From NCBI RefSeq assembly GCF_002029255.1, contig NZ_MZGT01000031.1, forward strand, positions 1 to 60,558: a stretch of DNA of 60,558 bases, read 5' to 3'. The notes below the pieces were generated by a model. It was given only the letters and a program-made list of their open reading frames with translations. It did no database searches and was not told the DNA's origin. Below, piece by piece: positions 8,380 to 17,463 of this stretch. Origin of the DNA: Clostridium chromiireducens (GTDB lineage: Bacteria; Bacillota; Clostridia; Clostridiales; Clostridiaceae). The position numbers were made by a program, and so were the translations under genes. Every line of letters starts with the position of its first letter. Position 1 is the first letter of the stretch.

Positions 8380-9059
8380 TTGGATAACCACCTTAAAAAT
8401 TATTATTCGATTAAGTACCTCTTTATTATGTGAGAATAAATAATAAATATTCAGAATTTTAAATGACCACAGGACATTATTAACTAAAGAGAGTATTGAG
8501 GAATAATTTGAAAAGGCATATATTTCAAACAATAAGATCAATTAGCTTTCTATGGAAAAATTATAAGTGCATATATAATTGAATAATATATTCCGAAGGT
8601 TTTAATTTAGATCACATGAATACCACAAGATTCATAAATTTTAATTTTATAAAATTATTGGATACGAATGGAAAATTATCTCAAATCATAATTTTCAAGA
8701 AATAAAATGAAATATATATATATAAAAATTGGTATAAAAACTATAATTTGTTAGGTTTTCAGTTAAAAAGAGTTTTAGTAAAATAAATGTAAAGTTAATT
8801 CGAATTAATTAAGTTATATAAAATTCTGTACGACCGCATGTTTTTACTACTGCTATGAGGAATGTCATAGCAAAATTTCTTAATATTCTAATAGACATAT
8901 CTTTTTTTACTTAAAGTTTCACCATTAATTGACAAAATATTAATACTTTTTTTGAGATTTTTATTGCAGCAGCTCAGTTTTAATTGATTATTGGAAAGAT
9001 ATCTAAAATCAATACTTTTGTTTTTTTATGAAAAATTCTTTTTATAAAGGGGGTGACAG
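8380..9059. other. AT-rich intergenic region
   Basis: About 680 bases without a convincing gene. It contains an 8-bp perfect hairpin TGCTATGA/TCATAGCA at 8851-8872 with a weak T tail, and a TTGACA box at 8929-8934 without a good -10 partner at 17 nt. Nothing else is recognisable. Confidence 0.5.
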
Positions 9060-9134
9060 ATGAAAGCTTTAGAAATGTTACATAGGATAAATTACGTACT
9101 GGAAAAACAACGAATAAAAAATGAAAGAGAGTGA
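9060..9134 (+). CDS. Possible 24-residue small protein
   Basis: A short open frame encoding 24 residues, starting MKALEMLHRINYVL and ending NERE. It has an unusually strong ribosome binding site (AAAGGGGGTGA) 4 nt before the ATG. The product would be a charged amphipathic helix with no signal peptide. It sits 108 nt ahead of the xylanase gene on the same strand, so it could be a leader peptide or a truncated start of a lost gene. I do not recognise it, and coding cannot be proven from sequence alone. Confidence 0.35.
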   Translation: MKALEMLHRINYVLEKQRIKNERE

Positions 9135-9242
9135 TTTATAAGAGGTAATATTCAAATAGTATGCAGGTAAGTAGATAATAAATAGAACTATTTAATATTA
9201 TAAGGTAACTGAATAGTTACAATCTATAGGGGGAAATGAAGA

Positions 9243-9881
9243 ATGAAAAAAAGAGGATTAAAATTATTTTTGGCATCATTAATGTGTTGTACACTTGCGC
9301 TTTCTTTTGTAAACGTAAACGCGAATGCAGCGACAGACTATTGGCAAAATTGGACTGATGGTGGCGGGACAGTAAATGCTGTTAATGGTTCTGGTGGTAA
9401 CTATAGTGTTACATGGTCAAATTGTGGAAACTTCGTTGTAGGTAAAGGCTGGAATTCAGGATCATACACTAGAGTAGCAAACTACAATGCTGGTCAATTT
9501 GCACCTTCTGGTAATGGGTATATATCTCTATATGGGTGGACAAGAAACTCACTTATAGAATATTACATTGTTGATAACTGGGGTACTTATAGACCAACTG
9601 GAACTTATAAGGGTACTGTAACTAGTGATGGAGGAACTTACGACATATATACAACCACTAGAACTAATCAACCATCAATTGACGGTACTGCAACTTTCCA
9701 ACAGTTCTGGAGTGTTAGACAATCTAAGAGATCAACTGGTACAAACAACGCCATCACTATGAAAAACCATGCTGACGCATGGGGAAGCAAAGGAATGGCT
9801 TTAGGATCTAGCTGGGCTTACCAATTAATAGCTACAGAAGGATATCAAAGCAGTGGAAGTGCTAACGTAACAGTATGGTAA
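9243..9881 (+). CDS. xynA: Secreted endo-1,4-beta-xylanase, GH11
   Basis: A 212-residue glycoside hydrolase family 11 enzyme that cuts the beta-1,4-xylose backbone of xylan outside the cell. A signal peptide is cleaved near NANA (residue 29), and the mature enzyme starts with [12 protein letters not shown]. The catalytic pair is visible: nucleophile Glu106 in [12 protein letters not shown] and acid/base Glu199 in [11 protein letters not shown]. The thumb ([17 protein letters not shown]) is intact. The length is that of a single GH11 domain; there is no carbohydrate-binding module or dockerin, so it is free and not cellulosomal. The ribosome binding site is AGGGGGAAATGAAG. It probably supplies xylooligosaccharides, though it is not linked to the sugar locus at 13.8-24.9 kb. 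Confidence 0.97.
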   Translation: MKKRGLKLFLASLMCCTLALSFVNVNANAATDYWQNWTDGGGTVNAVNGSGGNYSVTWSNCGNFVVGKGWNSGSYTRVANYNAGQFAPSGNGYISLYGWTRNSLIEYYIVDNWGTYRPTGTYKGTVTSDGGTYDIYTTTRTNQPSIDGTATFQQFWSVRQSKRSTGTNNAITMKNHADAWGSKGMALGSSWAYQLIATEGYQSSGSANVTVW

Positions 9882-10066
9882 CAGCTTAGGACTTATATAT
9901 TATAGAACAATATACTTACCTGCATATTACTTAAATATTATCTTTCTGAAGACGAAGAGATTCCTGTAGAGCTACATTTTTGGCCAATCAGGTCGATTTT
10001 AAGACTATCTGAATATTGTATAACACAATATATAACTTTTCACATAAGTTTAAAGGAGATACATCA

Positions 10067-10897
10067 ATGAGAAAATTATTAATATTTCTTTCTATGGCAA
10101 TAATGATTGTTTTCAGCGCTTGTTCCCAAGTAAAATCAGACAACCTTATATTAGTCAAAGGTGGGACTTTCATTAACACAAAGTCTAACTATTATGGAAA
10201 AAACATAGAAATTTCAAACTTTTATATTGGCAAGTATGAAGTGACTCAAAAAGAGTGGAGTGATGTAATGGGAAATAATCCTTCACAATTTAAAGGAGGT
10301 AATTTGCCGGTAGAAATGGTAAGTTGGTATGAATGCGTTGAGTACTGTAATAAAAGGAGTATAAAAGAGGGATTAAAACCATATTACAATATAGACAAGA
10401 ATAAAAAAGACCCAGATAACAAAAATAATAACGATGATATAAAGTGGACAGTAACAATCAATGAAGGCACTAATGGTTATAGGCTGCCAACAGAAGCAGA
10501 GTGGGAATATGCTGCAGATGGAGGTCAGATGAGTAAGAATTACACATATAGTGGTAATAATAAAGCAGATGAAGTAGCTTGGTATTGGAGAAATGCTGGA
10601 GATAAATACCTATCAGGAGACTGGAATTGGCCTGCTATAGAAAATAACAATAATAAAACAAAATCTATTGGTAGTAAGAAACCAAACGAGTTAGGACTTT
10701 ACGATATGTCAGGGAATGTAAGGGAATGGTGCTGGGACTGGTACAAAGGTTTGGATATTAGTGTCATCTCCGTGAGAGTTTGTAAGGGCGGCGGTTGGAT
10801 TGGTGATGTAACCAGCTGCGAGTCGTCTTTCCAAGGCAAATATGATGCAAATGGTATGGGGCCCGATCAAGGGTTTCGTGTGTGTCGTAGTGAGTAA
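10067..10897 (+). CDS. SUMF1/formylglycine-generating-enzyme-like lipoprotein
   Basis: A 276-residue protein with a lipoprotein signal peptide (MRKLLIFLSMAIMIV, lipobox FSAC with the acylated Cys at residue 19). A C-type-lectin-like SUMF1 domain follows: LVKGGTF, YEVTQKEWSDVMGNNPS, LPVEMVSWYECVEYCN, YRLPTEAEWEYAA, LYDMSGNVREWCWDW and GFRVCRS. True formylglycine-generating enzymes activate sulfatases, but many bacterial members have other or unknown roles. No sulfatase is nearby, so the function is open. The start at 10067 follows TAAAGGAGATACATCA; the longer frame from 10016 lacks a site. The domain is complete for the family's short form. Confidence 0.85.
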   Translation: MRKLLIFLSMAIMIVFSACSQVKSDNLILVKGGTFINTKSNYYGKNIEISNFYIGKYEVTQKEWSDVMGNNPSQFKGGNLPVEMVSWYECVEYCNKRSIKEGLKPYYNIDKNKKDPDNKNNNDDIKWTVTINEGTNGYRLPTEAEWEYAADGGQMSKNYTYSGNNKADEVAWYWRNAGDKYLSGDWNWPAIENNNNKTKSIGSKKPNELGLYDMSGNVREWCWDWYKGLDISVISVRVCKGGGWIGDVTSCESSFQGKYDANGMGPDQGFRVCRSE

Positions 10898-11106
10898 ATA
10901 AGATATCTTATTTACAATAGTTTTTTAAAGTGCTACTATAAGAAAATAGCCCTAGGGAATAGTTGGACTATTTAACTAGGGTACAAATGAAAATTTATTT
11001 CATAACATTTAGATATTATTTCTAACTTTTGGGGAAATTATTCAAAATATATAGCAATTAATAAAATATATATTTATTGACTTAATGAATATATATTTTA
11101 AATTAG
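10898..11106. other. Intergenic region after the SUMF1-type gene
   Basis: AT-rich. It holds an imperfect hairpin at about 10949-10982 (CCCTAG ... CTAGGG with an inner ATAGT/ACTAT pair) that may terminate the upstream gene. Nothing else is recognisable. Confidence 0.4.
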
Positions 11107-11150
11107 AATATCGCAATATTCAATAAAAAATGAATTTGCGATATTTTTTT
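11107..11150 (+). terminator. Rho-independent terminator
   Basis: A stem of about 15 bp (11107-11122 with 11131-11145, one or two mismatches), TATCGCAATATTC against GAATTTGCGATA, and a run of seven T. It lies 210 nt after the nearest upstream stop, so either that gene has a long 3' UTR or a small RNA ends here. Confidence 0.7.
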
Positions 11151-11272
11151 GTTGCGTAATTTAGTATGTATCAAAAAAAGCAGGTTCATCACTTGCTTTG
11201 AGATATTACCTTAAAACTTGTCTTAAAGAACCTCTTTTCAAAAAACAAAAGAAATTTTTACCAAAACATATA

Positions 11273-11323
11273 TTGACATAGATGGATTACAGTTGTATAC
11301 TTAAAGAAGATTACAATTGTAAT
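11273..11323 (+). promoter_or_regulatory. BlaI-type promoter with two operators
   Basis: TTGACA (11273-11278), a 17-nt spacer and TATACT (11296-11301) form a near-consensus promoter. Two dyads of the BlaI/MecI TACAnnTGTA type overlap and follow it: ATTACAGTTGTAT (11286-11298) and ATTACAATTGTAAT (11310-11323). They predict autorepression by the BlaI-like protein encoded next. Confidence 0.85.
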
Positions 11324-11346
11324 TCTAAAGTAGAGGAGTGAAAGTT

Positions 11347-11721
11347 ATGGTAGAGATACCTAAGATATCAGAGGCAGAATGGGAAGTTATGAAGATTGTA
11401 TGGGCAGATTCGCCACGCACATCAAATCAAATTATTGAGGCTTTAGAAAGTATGAAGGATTGGAAGCCTAAAACAATAAAGACATTGATAAGCAGATTGG
11501 TTAGTAAAAATGCGCTTGGATTTAAAGAAGAAGGTAGAAAATATCTTTATTATCCGTTAGTAAATGAAAATGAATGCATACGTGCTGAAAATCAAACATT
11601 TTTAAGTAAGGTTTATAACGGAGCTATTAAAAATATGCTAGTAAGTTTTCTAAAAGAAAGTGATTTAAGCAAAGAGGATATAGAAGACCTTAAAAGGATA
11701 TTGGATGAAAGGAATAAATAG
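11347..11721 (+). CDS. blaI: BlaI/MecI/CopY-family transcriptional repressor
   Basis: A 124-residue repressor. Its N-terminal winged helix opens with ISEAEWEVMKIVWADSPRTS and contains the recognition region WKPKTIKTLISRLVSKNALG. The C-terminal part is a dimerisation helix pair that the cognate receptor protease cleaves in known systems. It should bind the two dyads upstream. A GTG at 11338 touches the purine-rich site AGAGGAG, so the ATG at 11347 is the better start. Its stop is 3 nt from the BlaR1-like gene, giving a two-gene operon. No beta-lactamase or penicillin-binding protein gene is nearby, so the regulon lies elsewhere or is not about beta-lactams. Confidence 0.92.
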   Translation: MVEIPKISEAEWEVMKIVWADSPRTSNQIIEALESMKDWKPKTIKTLISRLVSKNALGFKEEGRKYLYYPLVNENECIRAENQTFLSKVYNGAIKNMLVSFLKESDLSKEDIEDLKRILDERNK

Positions 11722-11724
11722 TGT

Positions 11725-13575
11725 ATGTATACAGCTATGAATTTTTTTAATCAGTTATTTAAAATAGTAATCCAAACATCTATTACCGCTAGCATTTTAA
11801 TTTCTTTAATTCTAATCCTTAGAAAATTTGCTAGAAACAGATTAGGAATAAAATTTCAATACGCGTTATGGTTCTTAGTAATACTACGTTTATCAATATT
11901 TAAGCTGCCTGAAAGTGATTTTAGTATATTCAATATTGTAGATAAAGTAGGGAACAATATTCTTTTATTGTTTTCTAGTACAAAATTACCTTTTGGAAAT
12001 ACACTGGTAGAAATGAGTGGTGAATATAACACCATTTATAATCATGATGTTATTCTAAGAAGTATAAATTCCATGGACCTAGGTAGCAATGAAGTTGTGA
12101 ATTCTAGTTTATCGAGCGTAAATATTTTGAGTTTTATATGGTTTATCGGAGCACTAGTTATTTCATCATATATTCTTTATGCATATAAAAAGTTGAGTGA
12201 TAAAATAAATGGTGAGATTATATCAAGTAATGATGAATTCTTATCTATATTGAGTTACTGCAGAAATAAGATGAGAACTAAAAAAGAGGTATTGCTAGTA
12301 GAAACTTCTATTGTAAAGATTCCAGCATTATTCGGTTACTTTAAACCTATAATTCTAATTCCCAAGGGCGTTCAAGAGATAATATCTGCCGATAAATTAA
12401 GATATGTATTTCTTCATGAATTATCTCACTTAAAACGTAAAGATGTATTTATTAACTGGATAATTATTTTTTTAAAAGCCATTTATTGGTTCAATCCAAT
12501 TGTTCAATACGGACTAAGAAAAATGAAGGAAGACATGGAAGTTTGTTGTGATTCCCTTGCACTTTCTTACACAGAAGATGAAGAAGTTAGAGAATATGGT
12601 TTTACGATTATAAATATCATAGACCATTTTTCAAAATCAGTTCCTTTAATTGGAACAACTTCAATAGCAAATAATAAATCTGAAGTAAGAAGGAGAATTA
12701 TTATGATAAAATTATTTAATAAGAAGGCTTATAGATTTTCTGCAATGGCACTTGCATCTTTGCTTGTAATTAGCGGTATTGTGCTTACTGATGCAAAGGC
12801 GTCTCCAAATTTAACGTCAAATAAGAATAAAGCTGTAAATGTAGATAAAATTGATTATAATTTTGTTAATGATCCTAATATAATAGGTAAGTGGCAAAGT
12901 GTAGATTTTGTTGATAACATAGAAGATTTTGATACTAAAAGTAAGAAGTTTAAAGGTGATTTATTTGTTAAGGAGCTAAACTTTACAGAGGATGGAAAGG
13001 TTCCTAAAACAGTATTCAACTGGACAAAGAATCATATTCTTAATGCTGCAGATAAGACTGACAGTAGTTATGAAATTAAAGAACTTGATGGTGCAACTTA
13101 TATGTTCTTTCAATGGAAAAGTGGGGATTATACTATTAGAGGAATGAAACCTAGTTATTATGTATTAAAGAAGGTTAGCTCTACGCCATCCTTTAATACT
13201 AATATGTCTGGAAATGAAGTAGAGACAAGAGTTGATAAAATTGATTACTCTTTTATAAATGATCCAGAGGCAATCGGAAAATGGGAAAGTGTTGATTTTG
13301 TTGAGAAAATAGATAATTTCAATCCAGATAAAAAGTCATGGAATGGAGATTTATACTTAACCAATTTAAACTTTGAGGAAAATGGTGAAATTCAAGATAA
13401 AAATATAACTTGGACAAAAGATTTAGTACTAAATTCTAATGATAAAACAGCATCTAGATATATAATAAAAGAAATAAATGGTTCAAAATATATGTTCTTC
13501 GAATGGAAAAATGGTGACTATATAGAAAGAGGAGCAACTCCTTGGTACTATGTTTTGAAGCAAGTTAATGAATAA
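11725..13575 (+). CDS. blaR1: BlaR1/MecR1-like M56 metalloprotease receptor with two C-terminal repeat domains
   Basis: A 616-residue membrane protein. N-terminal membrane helices and a cytoplasmic M56 zinc protease carry HELSHLKRKD at 231-240 and the third-ligand region EDMEVCCD at 269-276. A further membrane helix lies at about 335-355. The extracellular part is not the penicillin-binding domain of classical BlaR1. It is two copies of a domain of about 110 residues (373-484 and 503-613), each starting VDKIDY, with GKW-SVDFV, an LNF strand, DKT-S-Y-IKE, YMFF-WK-GDY and a closing YYVLK. Related domains occur in other M56 proteins as I recall, but their ligand is unknown. Signal binding should activate the protease and lift BlaI repression. 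Confidence 0.88.
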   Translation: MYTAMNFFNQLFKIVIQTSITASILISLILILRKFARNRLGIKFQYALWFLVILRLSIFKLPESDFSIFNIVDKVGNNILLLFSSTKLPFGNTLVEMSGEYNTIYNHDVILRSINSMDLGSNEVVNSSLSSVNILSFIWFIGALVISSYILYAYKKLSDKINGEIISSNDEFLSILSYCRNKMRTKKEVLLVETSIVKIPALFGYFKPIILIPKGVQEIISADKLRYVFLHELSHLKRKDVFINWIIIFLKAIYWFNPIVQYGLRKMKEDMEVCCDSLALSYTEDEEVREYGFTIINIIDHFSKSVPLIGTTSIANNKSEVRRRIIMIKLFNKKAYRFSAMALASLLVISGIVLTDAKASPNLTSNKNKAVNVDKIDYNFVNDPNIIGKWQSVDFVDNIEDFDTKSKKFKGDLFVKELNFTEDGKVPKTVFNWTKNHILNAADKTDSSYEIKELDGATYMFFQWKSGDYTIRGMKPSYYVLKKVSSTPSFNTNMSGNEVETRVDKIDYSFINDPEAIGKWESVDFVEKIDNFNPDKKSWNGDLYLTNLNFEENGEIQDKNITWTKDLVLNSNDKTASRYIIKEINGSKYMFFEWKNGDYIERGATPWYYVLKQVNE

Positions 13576-13604
13576 AACGAAATAGCGTTATAAATAAGTT
13601 AAAT

Positions 13605-13636
13605 AAAATAGTCATTCGTGAAGGATGACTATTTTT
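13605..13636 (+). terminator. Rho-independent terminator
   Basis: Perfect 11-bp stem AAAATAGTCAT/ATGACTATTTT with a 9-nt loop and a T tail. It closes the blaI/blaR1-like operon. Confidence 0.85.
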
Positions 13637-13770
13637 CGTTGAGAGGATTAAAATAAAAAATTATATATTAAATAGGATTGTTTCAAAAATGTTTATTGAT
13701 TAATAGTAAAAAATTGGAATATAATATATGTATTCAATTAAAATATTAAAGAGTGGTGAAATTAATAGTA

Positions 13771-15672
13771 ATGGGGTTTTTTAAAAACATAAAAGATAAC
13801 ATTAAATATTATTCCAATTGGAAACGTTATAGTATAAAAGCAAAGTTGTTAAGTATATTTATAATTATTTCAATTATACCAATGGTATTTAGTCAAATGT
13901 TTTTGTATAAGCTATCACAGCATTATCTTGAGAAGAAAATCACAAATCTTACAGATAGGAATTTATTTTACATAAAAACTAATATAGAAACTGATACGAA
14001 TTACTACAAGGATACTTTATACAGAATAGCAGCGGATAATGATTGTTTAGATTTAGAGAAAATGTTCAACGATGGAAATGAATTTGAAAAGGCAGCATCT
14101 ATTAATAAAATCAGAGATGCCTTCGGATCTTACTCATATTCAAGAAGTCAAATTAGGGCTATAACTTTTGTGGGGAAGGACGGAAGAAATGTATATTATG
14201 ATAAAAGTAATCAAGGTATAAATAATAGAGTATGGAATATATATAGCGATTCTGCTAAAAATGAAATTTATTCTGAAATTTCTAATAGTAATACACCGGT
14301 TATATTGCCTACAACTCCTAATAGCTATATAGGAGGAAAATCTGAATATATGTTCCATATGGGCTTAAGAGTTAGGGATATAAGGACTAAAAATGAAATG
14401 GGTATAATTATTATGAGCTTTGACGAACAGGTGTTATCTGATGTATGTAACGTGGGAATGGACAAAGAAAATTTGCCTGAGGATAGAATAAATATGTGCT
14501 CTATAATAGTTAATAATGATGGAAGAATTATATCCTTTGAAGATAAGAAATATATTGGTACCTATATAAAAGATTATTCAAGTACAGGAATTGATGGTAA
14601 AGAGAATAGTAAAACTCTTAATCAATTAATTTATTCAATTCCTAGTTTTACAAATAGAAATATTTCAGTTAATAGTATTCATATAGATAGTGTTGGTTGG
14701 AAGATAATTAATATTGTTGATAAGGATAATTTGTTTTATGAGGTTAATCTATTAAGAAATTTAACATTTGCATTCTTGGGGATAATTGTAATCATCGTGA
14801 TGGTCATTATTATAATATTTTCAAACAAATTTTACCAATCAGTTGAAATTATTGTCAATGGCATGAAAGAAGCTAAGAAAGGTAATTTTAATGCGAAAAT
14901 AGAGCTTAATACTGAAGATGAATTGGCATTTATAGGTGACGAGTTTAATGAAATGTTATCAACTATAAATATATTGGTAGAAGATGTAAAGAATCAAAAT
15001 CGTTATATAGTTGAATTATCAAATAAGCGAAGAGAGGCTGAGATAAAAGCAATTGTTGCGCAAATTAATCCACATTTTTTATATAATACTTTAGATTGCA
15101 TAAATTGGATGGCAATTAAAAATGAGAATTATGAAGTTAGCAATACCATTGGAAATTTTGCTCAAATACTAAGATATAGTATAGGAGATATAAATAAAGA
15201 AGTAGCTATTTATGATGAGGTTGAATGGTTGAAAAAATATGTGTACTTACAGCAGATTAGATTTAATAATAGTTTTGTACTTAATTTAGAGGTGGATGAA
15301 AGAGTTTTGAGTTACAGAATTCATAAACTAATATTACAGCCTTTAATAGAAAATTCTATTATTCATGGATTCAAAGGCTATAATGACGGAAGAAATTTAA
15401 ATGTCAGCATAAATAAAATTCAAGGTAATCATATTAAAATTATAGTTAACGATAACGGAAATGGAATTGAAAAGGACAAGCTTGAAAAAATAATTAATAA
15501 CATAAAATTGGAAATGGATGAAGATGAAAATCTAGGAATAAAGAATGTTTTCGATAGGATAAAAATTTATTATGGAGAAGATGCTAAATTTGAAATTGAA
15601 AGTGTAGAACAGGAAGGTACTACAATTACATTAGTAATTCCATTAGATACATCGAAAAAAACAATAGACTAA
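13771..15672 (+). CDS. Sensor histidine kinase, YesM type
   Basis: A 633-residue sensor kinase of the carbohydrate-sensing YesM class. TM1 is at about residues 27-46 and an extracellular Cache-like domain at about 50-325. TM2 is at about 331-351, followed by HAMP (352-405) and a His_kinase domain with the phospho-acceptor His435 in QINPHFLYNTLD. The HATPase domain carries the N-box ENSIIHGF and the G-box DNGNGI. The start is uncertain: a GTG at 13753 has no clear site, so the ATG at 13771 behind GAGTGGTG is used. The response regulator follows 71 nt later and an ABC sugar importer comes after it, so it probably senses a sugar or its binding protein and controls that locus. Confidence 0.9.
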   Translation: MGFFKNIKDNIKYYSNWKRYSIKAKLLSIFIIISIIPMVFSQMFLYKLSQHYLEKKITNLTDRNLFYIKTNIETDTNYYKDTLYRIAADNDCLDLEKMFNDGNEFEKAASINKIRDAFGSYSYSRSQIRAITFVGKDGRNVYYDKSNQGINNRVWNIYSDSAKNEIYSEISNSNTPVILPTTPNSYIGGKSEYMFHMGLRVRDIRTKNEMGIIIMSFDEQVLSDVCNVGMDKENLPEDRINMCSIIVNNDGRIISFEDKKYIGTYIKDYSSTGIDGKENSKTLNQLIYSIPSFTNRNISVNSIHIDSVGWKIINIVDKDNLFYEVNLLRNLTFAFLGIIVIIVMVIIIIFSNKFYQSVEIIVNGMKEAKKGNFNAKIELNTEDELAFIGDEFNEMLSTINILVEDVKNQNRYIVELSNKRREAEIKAIVAQINPHFLYNTLDCINWMAIKNENYEVSNTIGNFAQILRYSIGDINKEVAIYDEVEWLKKYVYLQQIRFNNSFVLNLEVDERVLSYRIHKLILQPLIENSIIHGFKGYNDGRNLNVSINKIQGNHIKIIVNDNGNGIEKDKLEKIINNIKLEMDEDENLGIKNVFDRIKIYYGEDAKFEIESVEQEGTTITLVIPLDTSKKTID

Positions 15673-15743
15673 AGATACCAAATAGAAAAGGATACTGGTT
15701 CATTATTTTCTTGATTGTGCTTTAATATTTAGGAGGAAGAGTT

Positions 15744-17276
15744 ATGAAAATTCTGATAGTAGAAGATGAGATTAATGCCAGGGAAGGATTAGGGAATTTA
15801 CTTGGAAAGATTAATGATAACTATGTTGTTTGTGGAAAAGCATCTGATGGAGAACAAGGTTTAATATTAGCTAAAGAACATAAACCAGATCTGATTTTTA
15901 CTGATATTGAAATGCCTAAATTAAATGGATTAGAAATGCTTGAAAAAATCAAAGAGGATGGTCAGAACCCATATGTTATTATACTGAGTGGATACTCAGA
16001 CTTTAAATATGCACAAAAGGGAATAAAGCTTGGAATTGAAGAATATTTATTGAAGCCAATAACGTATAGTGATTTAAAAATTAGTATGGAACAAATTGAA
16101 AGAAAATTAAGTTTACAAAAAGAAAAAGCATTACAGCTTGGAAATCGTATATCTAAAGAAGAAATATTGGAACAAATATTATTGAATAAAGGTAACAATT
16201 TAAAAGAGTTTTATAAATTTATTGAAGATGATATAAAAAAAGATGAAAACATATATCTTGTAAATTTGTATTTACGGACTAAGTATAAAGAGAAAAGTGA
16301 AGTTATAGTAAAAGAGATATGTAATTTTATGAAAAATTATGAGATCGATATTTTTTATTATTCAATTATAAAGGAATGTAATTATTTACCGATCTTAATA
16401 AATACAGAAAAAATATTTACTGAATTTCTTAAAATGTTAAAGTATAACTTATTATACATTTTAAGAAAAAGCGGTTTTTCTGATATTGCTATTAGTATTA
16501 TCAATTTAAATAGATTAGAGGAAATAGGAGATTCATTTAATAAACTTCAAATATTGTCTAGGTGGCCAATTGTACTTGGAAATGATGAAATAATTTATGA
16601 CGAATTAATTTCTAAATTGAAAATAAATCACTGTAGCTACCCAATAAAAATTGAAAATGAAGTATTAAATGCAATAAAAAATAATAACAAAATAAAATTA
16701 ATAGATGTTAATAAAAGATTTATTTCATATTTAAAGGAGAATGTTTACTATCCGACTGAGGTAATAGATGTTTGCAGCAAATATATTTTTTCGATTTTAA
16801 CAGTCTCCAAGAGTTTTAATAATAACATGTATATTGAGTGTGAAAATGAAGGTATTTTAGATGCCATTAAAGTTAGCTGTACATTTAATGAATTAAAAGA
16901 ACAGTTAAATCGTGTAATTGATAAAGTATGTGAAAGAAATGGTGAGGGGACTAAAGTAAATTCATTGATTGTAAGAAAAGCAATTAATTATATAAATGAA
17001 TATTATAGTGATAAAGTTTCCCTTGAGGAAATAGCAAATGGAATGAATATAACTCCAGAATACTTAAGTCGATTATTTACAAAGGAAATAGGAAAAAGTT
17101 TTTCAGATTATTTAAAAGAAATCAGAATTGATAAAGCAAAGGAATTATTGACAGGTAAGAAAATGAAGATTTATGAAGTGGCTGAACGGGTTGGATACTG
17201 TGATTCTAAATATTTTTGCAAAGTATTTAAGGAGCTCACAGGGATGGCACCAAAGGAATATATGAAGATATATTAG
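15744..17276 (+). CDS. Response regulator, YesN type (REC plus AraC DNA-binding domain)
   Basis: A 510-residue regulator. The receiver domain (1-120) has the acidic pair in VEDE near residue 8, phospho-acceptor Asp54 in LIFTDIEMPKLNG and a conserved Lys in LKPIT. A long middle region of unknown fold (130-400) is followed by a C-terminal AraC-type double helix-turn-helix (about 410-510: SLEEIANGMNITPEYLSRLF and VAERVGYCDSKYFCKVFKE). The ribosome binding site is TAGGAGGAAGAG. It pairs with the YesM-type kinase upstream and is the probable activator of the ABC importer and glycosidase genes that follow. Confidence 0.95.
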   Translation: MKILIVEDEINAREGLGNLLGKINDNYVVCGKASDGEQGLILAKEHKPDLIFTDIEMPKLNGLEMLEKIKEDGQNPYVIILSGYSDFKYAQKGIKLGIEEYLLKPITYSDLKISMEQIERKLSLQKEKALQLGNRISKEEILEQILLNKGNNLKEFYKFIEDDIKKDENIYLVNLYLRTKYKEKSEVIVKEICNFMKNYEIDIFYYSIIKECNYLPILINTEKIFTEFLKMLKYNLLYILRKSGFSDIAISIINLNRLEEIGDSFNKLQILSRWPIVLGNDEIIYDELISKLKINHCSYPIKIENEVLNAIKNNNKIKLIDVNKRFISYLKENVYYPTEVIDVCSKYIFSILTVSKSFNNNMYIECENEGILDAIKVSCTFNELKEQLNRVIDKVCERNGEGTKVNSLIVRKAINYINEYYSDKVSLEEIANGMNITPEYLSRLFTKEIGKSFSDYLKEIRIDKAKELLTGKKMKIYEVAERVGYCDSKYFCKVFKELTGMAPKEYMKIY

Positions 17277-17338
17277 GCATATGAGAATAAATTGTATGGC
17301 AAATGGACTTGTTAATTTTTTAATGTTCCTTAGTTGTG

Positions 17339-17374
17339 AGTGTAAAATTTATATCAGAATTTTACACTTTTTTT
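17339..17374 (+). terminator. Rho-independent terminator
   Basis: Perfect 11-bp stem AGTGTAAAATT/AATTTTACACT, an 8-nt loop and a run of seven T. It separates the two-component genes from the ABC importer transcript. Confidence 0.88.
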
Positions 17375-17422
17375 ATGATAATAGAATATGGAAAAGTGTC
17401 CCCAGGGAGTAATATTAAATCA

Positions 17423-17438
17423 TGGAAAACGTTTTACA
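17423..17438 (+). promoter_or_regulatory. LacI/CcpA-type operator
   Basis: TGGAAAACGTTTTACA is a 16-bp near-perfect palindrome centred on CG, 26 nt before the start of the importer's binding-protein gene. Its shape fits a LacI-family site. The spacing is one base longer than the classical CcpA cre, so the binding protein is uncertain. Confidence 0.55.
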
Positions 17439-17463
17439 TACTAGAATTTAGGAGGAAAGTTAA

